From Nonomuraea solani (GTDB lineage Bacteria > Actinomycetota > Actinomycetes > Streptosporangiales > Streptosporangiaceae): 64,000 nt of DNA. Positions 50,709 through 59,475 of the stretch are shown here, piece by piece. How positions within the stretch are numbered: the stretch's first letter is position 1; each line of letters begins with the position of its first letter. The translations under genes were made by a program, and so were the position numbers. Below the pieces are notes generated by a model. The model was not told where the DNA came from, did no database searches, and was given only the letters and a program-made list of their open reading frames with translations. The DNA is taken from the NCBI RefSeq assembly GCF_900108335.1, contig NZ_FNVT01000006.1, positions 248,001 through 312,000 of the forward strand, read 5' to 3'.

Positions 50709-51140
50709 ATGCCCCTCGGGCCCGACGACAGCCCGGGGCTGCTGCTCTGGCGGGCCACGCTGCGCTGGCAGCGGGCCGTCGCCGCCGCGCTGGCGCCGTT
50801 CGATCTGACGCACGTGCAGTTCGTGCTGCTGGCCTGCACCGACTGGCTGAACCGGCAGGGCGAGCTGCCCAACCAGCTCGCCGTCGCCACGTTCGCCGAC
50901 ACGGACGTCAAGATGACCTCTCAAGTCGTGCGCAAGCTGGAGGAGAAAGGGCTGCTCGTCCGCGCGTTCGACCCCGTGGACAGCCGGGCCCGCCTGCTGC
51001 GCGTCACCGACCGGGGCGCTGAGCTGATCCGCCGGGCCGTCGAGGAGGTGGAGCGGGCCGACGCCGAGTTCTTCCGCGCGGTGCCGGACACGGCGGGCCT
51101 CAACACGATCCTGCGGCGGCTCGCCGGCAGACAGCCCTGA
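50709..51140 (+). CDS. MarR-family regulator
   Basis: A 143-residue MarR-type protein. LATFADTDVKMTSQVVRKLEEKGLLVRAFDPVDSRARLLRVTDRGAELI is the recognition helix and wing. It is co-transcribed with the SRPBCC gene and probably represses both at the palindrome 50260-50287. The ligand is unknown. Confidence 0.9.
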   Translation: MPLGPDDSPGLLLWRATLRWQRAVAAALAPFDLTHVQFVLLACTDWLNRQGELPNQLAVATFADTDVKMTSQVVRKLEEKGLLVRAFDPVDSRARLLRVTDRGAELIRRAVEEVERADAEFFRAVPDTAGLNTILRRLAGRQP

Positions 51141-51345
51141 TCGTCCGTCCCGGCGGCGTCGGCACGGCGCCGGCCTCGGCGCCGGACATCGTGCAGGAGG
51201 GCGGCTACTACGTCGTCATGGTGGCGAGCCCCGCGCGGAAATCCGACCCGCAACCGATGGACGCCGCCTGCTCCTGAACCCCGAGCGCCCTCATTGTTCG
51301 AATTACGTTATTGATTGAGCTGGCGCTTTCAACCCGGAAGCCCTA
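51141..51345. other. Intergenic stretch with a short protein-like remnant
   Basis: No sound gene. A frame ending at 51277 reads VQEGGYYVVMVASPARKSDP...DAACS, which may be the tail of a decayed gene. Nothing else is visible. Confidence 0.35.
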
Positions 51346-52143
51346 ATGTCGCCCGACGTGAAACCCGTAAAGATCGCGGCGCTCGCCTGCGCCCTCATCA
51401 CGCCTTTCGCCGCAACGACGGCCGCGCACGCTTCGGCATATCCGGTGAAGAACCCCGTGCTCACCAAGAACGCGCTGTACGAATCGGGCCGGCTGCCCCT
51501 CACGACCTGCGACGAGCTGCCGGTCGAGCCCCAGAACCAGAGCCAGGCCCGCACCTATATCACCGAGGTCCTGCGCTGCCTGGAGAACGCGTGGGGGCCG
51601 CACCTGAAGAAGGCCGGCCTGCCTTATGAGCCGGTCAAGGTCCGGTACGTGAAGCGCATGCCCAAGAACTATTGCGGCGACACCGAGGTCAGCCTGGCGG
51701 ATTCCCAGGCGTGGTATTGCGACTGGGACCGCATGCTGACCTTCCAGCTCGGCAGTTCATGGCTCACCGACCCTTCCGACCTCAATCTCTTCAGCCTGGC
51801 CTCGTCGATGTACGGCTATCACGTCCAGAAACTGGTCGGCATTTACGACGCCGGCGAGGACCTCAGGGCCGGCAGCAAGGCCGAGCACTATGAGCAGAGC
51901 CGGCGCCACCACCTGCAGATGGAGTGCCTGGGCGGCGTCTTCATGCAGAGCGTCTGGCCGATCAAGGGCAGGACCAAGGCCGAGTGGGACAAGCTCGTGG
52001 CGCTCTCCTACGGCGACTGGCCGGGCCAGACTCCCGAGTGGGGAAAGACCGCCACCGTCCAGCGGTGGATGCGGGCCGGTTTCAAGACCGGTGACCCGGG
52101 CTCCTGCAACACCTGGGCCGCGCCGTCGTCCAAGGTGGCCTGA
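51346..52143 (+). CDS. Secreted neutral zinc metallopeptidase-like protein, active site lost
   Basis: A 265-residue exported protein (signal LACALITPFAATTAAHASA). It follows the PF04228 (YpfJ-like) pattern: C-x-E-LP...YCGDTEVSLADSQAWYCDWDRMLTFQLG, the helix that should read HEYGHHVQ, and a second conserved helix. But the zinc helix reads SMYGYHVQ (Ser154, Met155, Tyr158), so both His ligands and the catalytic Glu are gone, and the third ligand position (usually ELQADC) is HLQMEC (His189). It is therefore very probably not a peptidase; a binding role is likely. The ribosome binding site is GGAAG. Confidence 0.85.
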   Translation: MSPDVKPVKIAALACALITPFAATTAAHASAYPVKNPVLTKNALYESGRLPLTTCDELPVEPQNQSQARTYITEVLRCLENAWGPHLKKAGLPYEPVKVRYVKRMPKNYCGDTEVSLADSQAWYCDWDRMLTFQLGSSWLTDPSDLNLFSLASSMYGYHVQKLVGIYDAGEDLRAGSKAEHYEQSRRHHLQMECLGGVFMQSVWPIKGRTKAEWDKLVALSYGDWPGQTPEWGKTATVQRWMRAGFKTGDPGSCNTWAAPSSKVA

Positions 52144-52144
52144 T

Positions 52145-52495
52145 TCACGTGGCGGCGGGCCGGCGGCCGAGCGTGCGTTCGAGGGCGATACGGGTGAGCC
52201 AGCCGAGACCCGCCGTGAACAGTGGCGGCCACACGATCGGCCCGAAGGTGTAGCCGACCAGCACCGCGAGCGGGATCCACACGCGGTGCACGGCCTGGTG
52301 GAGCGGGCCGGGCGGGCGGACCCCGGCGAGCCTGGCGAGGTCGGGGAGCACGAAGAACGCCACGGCGGCGGCCGTGGTCGGCAGGCCGTACTTGAGGCTC
52401 TCGAAGATCGCGAAGGCGGCCAGGAACAGCGCGCAGGCGCCCCAGGCGATCCTTCGGGGCCGGCCGGCGGTCACGGGCGCGCTTTCGGTCGTCAC
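52145..52495 (-). CDS. Small membrane protein (DUF4260-like)
   Basis: A 116-residue protein with about four membrane segments (IAWGACALFLAAFAIFESL; TTAAAVAFFVLPDLARL; VWIPLAVLVGYTFGPIVWPPLFTAGLGWL). PDLARLAG...LHQAVH...PLAVLVGY is reminiscent of DUF4260, but the match is weak. It is convergent with the peptidase-like gene, 1 bp apart. Confidence 0.7.
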   Translation of the reverse strand: MTTESAPVTAGRPRRIAWGACALFLAAFAIFESLKYGLPTTAAAVAFFVLPDLARLAGVRPPGPLHQAVHRVWIPLAVLVGYTFGPIVWPPLFTAGLGWLTRIALERTLGRRPAAT

Positions 52496-52534
52496 GTCTG
52501 ACAGCGTACCAAGAACACGAGCAATCTCTCGCGT

Positions 52535-53518
52535 TCAAGGCGTTCCGTTGCGGATGCTGCGGGCGCGGTACGCCGACGGGGTCGACCCGAAGTGCGCCCG
52601 GAAGCGCCGCGCGAAGTAGTTCTGGTCCGGCCAGCCGACGGTGGCGGCGATCTCGGCCACGGAGTCGTGCGTGTTGATCAGCAGGATGGCCGCCGTCTCC
52701 ACGCGGTAGCGCGTCAGGTAGGTCATGGGCGGCAGGCCGGTGGCCGACTTGAAGATCCGGATGAGGTAGTTCGGGGTCAGGTGGAGTGTCTCGGCCAGCA
52801 CCGCCAGGGTCCACGGATAGCCGAGACGGGACTCCAGCAGCCGCATGGCCTGCATCGCCGTGGGGTGGCAGTGGCTGGTCGACAGCAGCTCCCGAGGGTC
52901 GCGGGCGTCGTCGGCGGCGCGGGCCATCTCGCTGAGGACGAGCGTCAACTGGCCGATGACGTCGCCCCGGTAGCGCAGGAGGGGCTCCCCGCGCAGTTTC
53001 GCCAGGGCGTCCATGCGGCCGGCGCAGCGCTCCAGCGGGTCCTCGTCGAGCCGGAAGACCAGCATGCCGTGCTTCTTCGGCGCGTACGGGCCGTCGCGCA
53101 GGAGGTAGCCGAGCAGCGGATCCTCCCAGGCCCAGCTCAGCTCCTGGCGCAGCAGGGCCGGGTCGAGGCGCAGGTTGAAGACCTCCAGCGCCCGGCAGTC
53201 CTCGTATCTGTGCCAGGCCCCCGGCCGGAGCACGACGACGTCACCGGGCACCAGGCGCTGGCTTCCCAGCGGGGACACGTGGCAGCCTTCGCCGCCGATC
53301 ACCGTGACGATCTCCACGCACCCGTGCCCGTGCAAGGGCACCGCGCCGTCGTGCCGGAAACGCCCCGCCACCGCGAGGGCGTGGTCGCCGAAGAAGCTGC
53401 AACCCTCACCGGTGTCGACCGGGAAGCCGACCTCTCCGATGGGCGACAAAGCCACCACTCCGCTCAATCCACAGGCGAATTCTGTGCTAATCGAGGACGA
53501 CGGGATGCTACTTCGCAC
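52535..53518 (-). CDS. AraC-family regulator
   Basis: A 327-residue regulator. N-terminal cupin-like effector domain (RHDGAVPLHGHGCVEIVTVIGGEGCHV...GDVVVLRPGAWHRYEDC) and C-terminal double HTH (LAVLAETLHLTPNYLIRIFKSATGLPPMTYLTRYRVETAAILLINTHDSVAEIAATVGWPDQNYFARRFRAHFGSTPSAYR). It is divergent from the rhamnoside importer operon and is its likely activator. The GTG start at 53518 has no ribosome binding site and is uncertain. A palindrome at 53554-53568 lies between the two start regions. Confidence 0.9.
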   Translation of the reverse strand: MRSSIPSSSISTEFACGLSGVVALSPIGEVGFPVDTGEGCSFFGDHALAVAGRFRHDGAVPLHGHGCVEIVTVIGGEGCHVSPLGSQRLVPGDVVVLRPGAWHRYEDCRALEVFNLRLDPALLRQELSWAWEDPLLGYLLRDGPYAPKKHGMLVFRLDEDPLERCAGRMDALAKLRGEPLLRYRGDVIGQLTLVLSEMARAADDARDPRELLSTSHCHPTAMQAMRLLESRLGYPWTLAVLAETLHLTPNYLIRIFKSATGLPPMTYLTRYRVETAAILLINTHDSVAEIAATVGWPDQNYFARRFRAHFGSTPSAYRARSIRNGTP

Positions 53519-53553
53519 GCCGGAGGTCCGCCTAGTCTCAAGGCGAACGGTCC

Positions 53554-53571
53554 CGCGAAAATTTCGCGAAA
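53554..53571. promoter_or_regulatory. Palindrome between AraC gene and importer
   Basis: CGCGAAA-A-TTTCGCG (53554-53568), overlapping a second small palindrome TTTCGCGAAA (53562-53571), 37 bp upstream of the binding-protein ATG. It could be an AraC or global-regulator site. Confidence 0.45.
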
Positions 53572-53607
53572 TGCCTGCTGCGGGCCACTGATTTCAGGGG
53601 AGCCCCC

Positions 53608-54870
53608 ATGTCATCGAAGAACCGTTTATCGCTCATCATCCTGACAACGTTACTGACCATCGGAGCGTCCGGTTGTGGAAGCGCCGAGCCCGCGCCGCTG
53701 ACGTTCTGGATCTCCCAGCAGACGCCGCAGTCGGTCAAGGACGGGATCGCCGCCTTCGGCGAGCAGGGCGGCGTCGAGGCGGAGATCGTCACGATCCCCG
53801 ACCCCTTCGAGACCAACACCCTCACGAAATGGACCGCCGGTGAGCGTCCCGACGTCCTCTACTGGCAGCCCGCCAAGAAGTTCTTCGCCCAGCTCGTACC
53901 GCGGGTGAATTTGCAGGACCTGTCCGGCATGGACTTCGTCAAGAAGGCCAAGCACCGGCTGGCCGCCGAATCCGGCGCGGCGGATGGCAGGACCTACATC
54001 GCGACCGTCGGCTTTCCCTCGATTTTCGGTCTTTTCTACAACCGGAACGTCTTCGCCGAAAACAAGATAACGCCGCCGAAAAGCTACGCCGAACTGCTGG
54101 CGGCGTCGAAGAAGCTCAAGGCCGCCGGGGTGACGCCGATGTCGATCGCGGGCGGCGACGCCTGGACGATGCAGGTGCCGGTCTACGAGCTGTTCACCGA
54201 CCCCGTCGCGGCCGGGCTCGTCGAGAAGATCAACACCCGGGCGGCGTCGTGGCAGGACCCGGCGGTCGTGAGCGCGCTGAGCACCTTCAAGTCCTACATC
54301 GACAGCGGGTACGCCAACGCCGACCACAAGACCGCCACCTACGCCGACCAGCAGTCCGCGCTGCTGGAGGGCAGGGCCGCCATGGTCGCGCAGGCGTCGT
54401 GGATGCTCTCGGCGCTGGCGGAGACGGCCGGCGCCGCGGAGGTCGACCGGAGCATCGGGTTCGTGCCCTGGCCCACCGCCTCCGCCAAGGTCATGTGGCA
54501 GTCGTCGAACAACGCCTCGGTGATGTTGCCGAAGACCGGCGACCCGGCCAGTGAGCGGGCCGCCCGCGACTACGTCACGTACGCCACCACGACGGGCTAT
54601 CGGGCCTACCTGGACGTCGCGAAGGAGCCGTCGGTCATCGAGGGGATCGCCGACCCGCCCGGCATGTCGGCGCTGCAGCGCACGGTCGCCGACGCGTACG
54701 CCGCCGGCTCGATCCCGAGCGTGGACATGCAGGCCGCGGCGAGCTTCGGCGACTTCCCGGCGCTGGTCGGCGAGCTGGTCGCGGGCCGGGCCAGCGCGGC
54801 GGACGTGGCCCGCACGATGCAGGCCGAATTCGAGAAGAACGCGAAGCTCATCGGCGTCGAGGGGTTCTGA
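53608..54870 (+). CDS. ABC sugar importer, extracellular binding lipoprotein (rhamnoside locus)
   Basis: A 420-residue family-1 binding lipoprotein: lipobox GASGC with Cys23, mature start LTFWISQQTPQSVKDGIAAF, and GRTYIATVGFPSIFGLFYNRNVFAENKITPPKSYAELLA, the conserved substrate-lobe stretch. The ribosome binding site is GGGGAG. It is followed by two permeases and a GH78 enzyme in one run, so a rhamnose-containing oligosaccharide is the likely substrate. Confidence 0.9.
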   Translation: MSSKNRLSLIILTTLLTIGASGCGSAEPAPLTFWISQQTPQSVKDGIAAFGEQGGVEAEIVTIPDPFETNTLTKWTAGERPDVLYWQPAKKFFAQLVPRVNLQDLSGMDFVKKAKHRLAAESGAADGRTYIATVGFPSIFGLFYNRNVFAENKITPPKSYAELLAASKKLKAAGVTPMSIAGGDAWTMQVPVYELFTDPVAAGLVEKINTRAASWQDPAVVSALSTFKSYIDSGYANADHKTATYADQQSALLEGRAAMVAQASWMLSALAETAGAAEVDRSIGFVPWPTASAKVMWQSSNNASVMLPKTGDPASERAARDYVTYATTTGYRAYLDVAKEPSVIEGIADPPGMSALQRTVADAYAAGSIPSVDMQAAASFGDFPALVGELVAGRASAADVARTMQAEFEKNAKLIGVEGF

Positions 54871-54875
54871 GGGCG

Positions 54876-55763
54876 ATGCTGCTGAAGGCGATGGTTCCGA
54901 GGGCGGTGGCCGGGGGGCGCGGACGGCGAGGGGATCTCGCGCTGCTCGTTGTCCCCCTCGGGCTGTTCGGCGCGTTCTTCCTGCTGCCGAACCTGCTGAA
55001 CTTCGGCTACGCCTTCACCGGCTGGAGCGCGTTCCGCACGGCGATCGAGTTCGCCGGCCTGGACAACTTCCGTGACCTCGCCGGCGACGGCACGCTCTGG
55101 GCCGACCTGCGGCGCACCGTGGTCTACGCGGCGGTGGTGACGCTGGCGCAGAACGTCGTCGGGCTGCTGCTGGCCCTGGGCCTCGAACGCCCGACGCGCG
55201 GCAACCGGGTCCTGCGCGTCCTGCTGTTCCTCCCGGTCCTGCTCGCGCCGCTCGCCGTCGGGTACGTCTTCCAGGCCGTCCTCGCCTACGACGGGCTGCT
55301 CAACCGGCTGCTCGGGACGCGGGTCGAATGGCTGGGCTCGGTGGACTGGACCCTCGGCGTGGTCGCCCTGGTGCACGCGTGGAAATGGGCCGGGCTGACC
55401 GTGCTCATCTACATCGCCGGCCTGGCCGCCGTGCCGCGAGAGATCCTGCAGGCCGCCCGGATCGACGGCGCGTCCGCCTGGCAGGCGTTCCGCCACGTCA
55501 CGTTCCGGCTGCTGGCGCCCGCCGTCACCGTGAACGTCACGCTGACGCTGATCGGCGCGCTGAACACCTTCGACATCGTCCTCGCCACCACGCGCGGCGG
55601 GCCGGGCCGGGCGACCGAGGTCCTGAACGTCTACGTCTTCCAGCAGTTCGGGACGGGCGCGTTCGGCCAGGCCACGGCCATGAGCCTGGTGCTGTTCCTG
55701 ACGGTGGCCGTGGTCGCCGTGCCCCTCGTCGTCTACCTGCGCCGCCGTGAGGTGTCCTGGTGA
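54876..55763 (+). CDS. ABC sugar importer permease, MalF-type
   Basis: A 295-residue permease. EAA-type loop REILQAARIDGASAWQAFRHVTFRLLAP, six membrane segments (first: LALLVVPLGLFGAFFLLPNLLNFGYAF). It is 5 bp after the binding-protein gene and overlaps the next by GTGA. No ATPase gene nearby. Confidence 0.92.
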   Translation: MLLKAMVPRAVAGGRGRRGDLALLVVPLGLFGAFFLLPNLLNFGYAFTGWSAFRTAIEFAGLDNFRDLAGDGTLWADLRRTVVYAAVVTLAQNVVGLLLALGLERPTRGNRVLRVLLFLPVLLAPLAVGYVFQAVLAYDGLLNRLLGTRVEWLGSVDWTLGVVALVHAWKWAGLTVLIYIAGLAAVPREILQAARIDGASAWQAFRHVTFRLLAPAVTVNVTLTLIGALNTFDIVLATTRGGPGRATEVLNVYVFQQFGTGAFGQATAMSLVLFLTVAVVAVPLVVYLRRREVSW

Positions 55764-56572
55764 ACCTCCTCCGGCAGGCCGCGCTCTGGACGTACGCGGC
55801 GGTGTCCGTCGGCGTTCCGCTCTGGCTGGTCCTGGTGACGGCCGCCAAACCCTACGCGGAGGCGCAGCGGCTCTCCCTGGCACCGCCGAGGACCTGGCAC
55901 GTGGCGGAGAACCTGGAGACGATCTTCGCGGACGGCGCGGCGGTGCGGGGCTTCGTCAACAGTTGCCTGGTCACCGTGCCCGCCCTGGCGCTGCTGCTGT
56001 TCTTCGGGGCGATGGCCGCCTGGGTGTTCGGCCGCGCGCGGCAACGGGGCCTTCGTGCGCTGTACTACCTGGCGATCAGCGGGATCCTGCTGCCGCCGGC
56101 GATCGTCACCACGCTCCAGGTGCTCAAGGCCGCCGGGCTGGACGGCTCGCGGCTGGGGGCGGTGCTGTTCTACGCGGGCGTCCACATGAGTCTGGCGATC
56201 TTCCTGATGACCGGGTTCGTGCGCGGGATCCCGTACGAGATGGAGGAGGCCGCGCGGCTCGACGGGTGCTCCACGCTGGGGGTCTTTCTGCGCATCGTCC
56301 TGCCGTCGCTGCGCCCGGTGCTGCTCACCGCCGGCGTCTTCCTCGCCCTGCAGATCTGGAACGACTTCTTCTACGCCTTCTTCCTGCTCCACGGCAGTGA
56401 ACGCCAGACCCTTCCCCTGGGGCTGTTCGGCTTCGTCAGCGGAAACCTGTACCGGACGAACTGGCAGCTCATCTTCGCGGACGTGATCGTCGTCAGCCTG
56501 CCGCTCGTGGCGGTCTATCTCGTCGCCCAGAAACGCATCGTCAGCGGACTGCTCTCCGGCGCGGTCAAATAA
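55760..56572 (+). CDS. ABC sugar importer permease, MalG-type
   Basis: A 270-residue permease; the GTG start overlaps the previous stop. EAA loop YEMEEAARLDGCSTLGVFLRIVLPSLRP, conserved tail AQKRIVSGLLSGAVK. It partners the MalF-type protein; GH78 follows after 8 bp. Confidence 0.92.
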   Translation: MNLLRQAALWTYAAVSVGVPLWLVLVTAAKPYAEAQRLSLAPPRTWHVAENLETIFADGAAVRGFVNSCLVTVPALALLLFFGAMAAWVFGRARQRGLRALYYLAISGILLPPAIVTTLQVLKAAGLDGSRLGAVLFYAGVHMSLAIFLMTGFVRGIPYEMEEAARLDGCSTLGVFLRIVLPSLRPVLLTAGVFLALQIWNDFFYAFFLLHGSERQTLPLGLFGFVSGNLYRTNWQLIFADVIVVSLPLVAVYLVAQKRIVSGLLSGAVK

Positions 56573-56580
56573 GGAGTTTC

Positions 56581-59250
56581 ATGACCGACACTGACTCGCT
56601 TCACGTCATCCGCACCCGTACGGCCGATCTGCCCGACCCGCTCGGTATCGACGACGACCGACCTCACCTGAGCTGGCACCTGGCCTCGGATCGGCGTGGA
56701 GCACGTCAGTGCGCGTACCAGATCCAGGTCGCGAGCTCCGGCGCCCTGCTGGAGCGGGGACGGGCCGACCTGTGGGACACCGGCCGACTGGCGGGGCCGG
56801 AGCAGCGGGTCCCGTACGGGGGCGTACCTCTGCGCTCACGCGCGCGGGCGCACTGGCGCGTGCGCTGCTGGGGCGACGAGGAACACCCGGGACCATGGAG
56901 CGTTCCCGCGCGCTTCGAACTCGGGCTGCTCGACCCCGCCGAGTGGTCGGCGGCGTGGATCACCCATCCGTGCTGGTCGGAGGCAGGGGCCGGGCCGGAG
57001 CCGGCGCTGCCGTTGTTCGCGCGGGACTTCTCCGTGGCCGCCCCGGTGGCGCGGGCCCGGCTCTACATCACCGGCGTGGGCGTCTGGACCGCCACCATCA
57101 ACGGCCTGCCGGTCACCGACGCGGTGCTGGAGCCGCCGAACACCGACTTCGCCCAGCGGGTCGTCTACACCACCGCCGACGTCACCGCGCTGCTCCGCCC
57201 GGGCGCCAACGCCATCGGGGTACGGCTCGGCCCCGGCATCGCGCACGTCGAGGACGTGCCGGGCCGCTACACCAAGTTCGCGGGCACCCGGGCGCTCCCG
57301 GCGGCGCTCGTCCAGCTCGAACTCGAAGCCCCTGACGGTACGCGGACCCGCGTGGTCAGCGACCCCGCCTGGCGTACCGCGCCCGGCCCGACGCTGGCCG
57401 CGCACTGGTACGGCGGCGAGGACCACGACGCCCGGCTGGAATCACCCGGCTGGGACCTGCCCGGCCACGACCGATCGGGGTGGCGGCCGGTCGTGACGGC
57501 GGACCGGCCGGCGGTACGGCTCACCGCCCGCGCCTGCCCCCCGATCCGCGTCATCGACGAGTTGCCCACCCGCGAGGTCACCCGGCCCGCCCCCGGTGTG
57601 CTGGTCTTCGACGTGGGCACCAACATCGCCGGCTGGCCGCTGCTCGACGTCGATCTGGAGGCCGGGCGTACCATCCGGATCCGGCCGGGCGAGCAGCTCA
57701 CCCCGGCCGGGCGGGTCATGCAGGACGAGCACACCACGGGCACACCCATCGCCGACACCTACGTCACCCGCGCCGGCCGGCAGCGGTGGCACCCGAGCTT
57801 CACCTACCACGGGTTCCGCTACCTGGAGATCACCGGCCTGCCCGACGACGCCGCCGCGCGGTGCGTACGGGCGCTCGTCCTGCGCGCCGCGAACGAGCCG
57901 ATCGGCCGCCTGCACACCTCCCACCCGCTGATCGACCAGATCCACCGCATCGTGGACCGGGCGGTGCAGGGCAACATGTTCAGCGTTCTCACCGACTGCC
58001 CGCACCGGGAGAAGCTGTGCTGGCTGGAGGAGACCCACCTGGTCTTCGACGCCGTGGCGCGCGGCTACGACGTCGCCGCCTACTGCCGCGAGCTGGTCCG
58101 CAACATGGCAGAGGCGCAGACGGAGACCGGCCTGGTGCCGAACATCGCGCCCGAGTACGTGATCTTCGAGGACCGCTTCCGCGACGACCCGAACTGGGGC
58201 AGCGCGATCATCATGCTCCCCTGGCTGCTGTACAAGGAGTACGGCGACCTCGGCACCGCCCGCCGCGCGTACCCCGCCATGCGGCGCTACCTGGAGCATC
58301 TCGCCGGCCGGGCCACCGGCGACACCCTGGAGCACGGGCTCGGCGACTGGATCGCCATCGACGAGTCCACCCCCGTCGCGATGGCCGCCACCTGGGGCTA
58401 CCACCGCGCGGCGGACACCCTGTCGAAGATCGCCACCGCCCTCGGCGCCGACGGCGACGCACGGCGCTACCGCGCTCTCGCGGCCCGGATCGCCGCCGCC
58501 TTCCACGACCGCTTCTTCGACCCGGGGACCGGCCGCTACGGCAGCGGCAGCCAGGCGTGCGACACCTTCGCCCTGGACCTCGGCCTCGCCCCGGAACTCC
58601 GTCAGCCGGCCCTCGAGCGGCTGATCGACGGGATCAGGGCGGCCGGCCATCACGTGACCGTCGGCGAGATCGCCCTGCCGGCCCTGCTGCGCGTGCTGTC
58701 CACGGCCGGCCGGCACGACGTCGTCCACGAGCTGATCACCCAGACGACCCCGCCGAGCTACGGCCACCAGGTGCTGGCCGGGGCCACCTCACTGGCCGAG
58801 GCGTGGGACGGGCCGACCCGGGGCCTGTCGCAGAACCACTTCATGCTCGGCGCCGTCGAGACCTGGCTGAGCCGGTACGTCGGCGGGGTGGACCAGGCCG
58901 ACGACTCCGTCGGCTACCGGGAGCTCGTCATCGCCCCGGTCGTACGGGACGAGCTGCGCTCGATGACCTACACGACGCGCGTCCCGTACGGGGACGTCCA
59001 CGTCGCGTGGGAGCGCCACGACGACCGGTTCGTCCTCGACGTCGGCGTGCCGGTGGGCGCGACGGCGACCGTCCACGTGCCCACGTTCGGCGGCCGGACG
59101 CCGGTGTGCGACGACGCCGCCCTCCTGCCGGTCCGCTCGCGGGAGACGGCCGCCGAATTCCACGTCGGCTCCGGCCGCTGGCGGTTCGAGACCGCCGTCG
59201 GCCGGAGCCGGCACGAGGGAACCAGCGTCGTGGCCGGTGGCGGCGGGTAA
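56581..59250 (+). CDS. GH78 alpha-L-rhamnosidase
   Basis: An 889-residue glycosidase. The N-terminal beta domains occupy about 1-430. The catalytic (alpha/alpha)6 domain (about 440-790) opens with the GH78 signature TDCPHREKLCWLEE (Asp472, Glu477, Glu483), the DCPxREKxxWLE variant; the usual Gly is Cys480. Later marks are LEHGLGDWIAIDES and ATSLAEAWDG...QNHFMLGAVETWL, which carry the proposed acid/base residues. A C-terminal beta-sandwich follows. No signal peptide, so it acts in the cytoplasm on imported rhamnosides (inverting hydrolysis). A ribosome binding site AAGGAG precedes it; it is the last gene of the importer operon. Confidence 0.92.
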   Translation: MTDTDSLHVIRTRTADLPDPLGIDDDRPHLSWHLASDRRGARQCAYQIQVASSGALLERGRADLWDTGRLAGPEQRVPYGGVPLRSRARAHWRVRCWGDEEHPGPWSVPARFELGLLDPAEWSAAWITHPCWSEAGAGPEPALPLFARDFSVAAPVARARLYITGVGVWTATINGLPVTDAVLEPPNTDFAQRVVYTTADVTALLRPGANAIGVRLGPGIAHVEDVPGRYTKFAGTRALPAALVQLELEAPDGTRTRVVSDPAWRTAPGPTLAAHWYGGEDHDARLESPGWDLPGHDRSGWRPVVTADRPAVRLTARACPPIRVIDELPTREVTRPAPGVLVFDVGTNIAGWPLLDVDLEAGRTIRIRPGEQLTPAGRVMQDEHTTGTPIADTYVTRAGRQRWHPSFTYHGFRYLEITGLPDDAAARCVRALVLRAANEPIGRLHTSHPLIDQIHRIVDRAVQGNMFSVLTDCPHREKLCWLEETHLVFDAVARGYDVAAYCRELVRNMAEAQTETGLVPNIAPEYVIFEDRFRDDPNWGSAIIMLPWLLYKEYGDLGTARRAYPAMRRYLEHLAGRATGDTLEHGLGDWIAIDESTPVAMAATWGYHRAADTLSKIATALGADGDARRYRALAARIAAAFHDRFFDPGTGRYGSGSQACDTFALDLGLAPELRQPALERLIDGIRAAGHHVTVGEIALPALLRVLSTAGRHDVVHELITQTTPPSYGHQVLAGATSLAEAWDGPTRGLSQNHFMLGAVETWLSRYVGGVDQADDSVGYRELVIAPVVRDELRSMTYTTRVPYGDVHVAWERHDDRFVLDVGVPVGATATVHVPTFGGRTPVCDDAALLPVRSRETAAEFHVGSGRWRFETAVGRSRHEGTSVVAGGGG

Positions 59251-59264
59251 CGCGGACTGGGCGA

Positions 59265-59453
59265 TCAGCGACACGGACGCGGGGGCGGATCGGTTCGACC
59301 GGTCGCCCAGGCGGTCGCGGCCGCGGCCACTGCCGCGACTGCCGCGACGGCCGCGACCCCGGCGAGCAGCCGCCACCGGCGCCGGGCCGTCCGATCGAAC
59401 CGGGATCGGCGATCATCCGTATCCCATCCCGTCCAGAGGTGCGGATTCGCCAC
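59265..59453 (-). CDS. Possible small membrane protein
   Basis: A 62-residue frame opposite the intergenic region: basic N-terminal half (DRRSRFDRTARRRWRLLAG) then one hydrophobic helix of AV repeats (VAAVAAVAAVAAAATAWA). The layout is a believable single-pass protein, but there is no ribosome binding site at the GTG start and the low-complexity helix could be chance in GC-rich DNA. Confidence 0.3.
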   Translation of the reverse strand: MANPHLWTGWDTDDRRSRFDRTARRRWRLLAGVAAVAAVAAVAAAATAWATGRTDPPPRPCR

Positions 59454-59475
59454 GGTCCAGAAGGAGAGTCACCAC

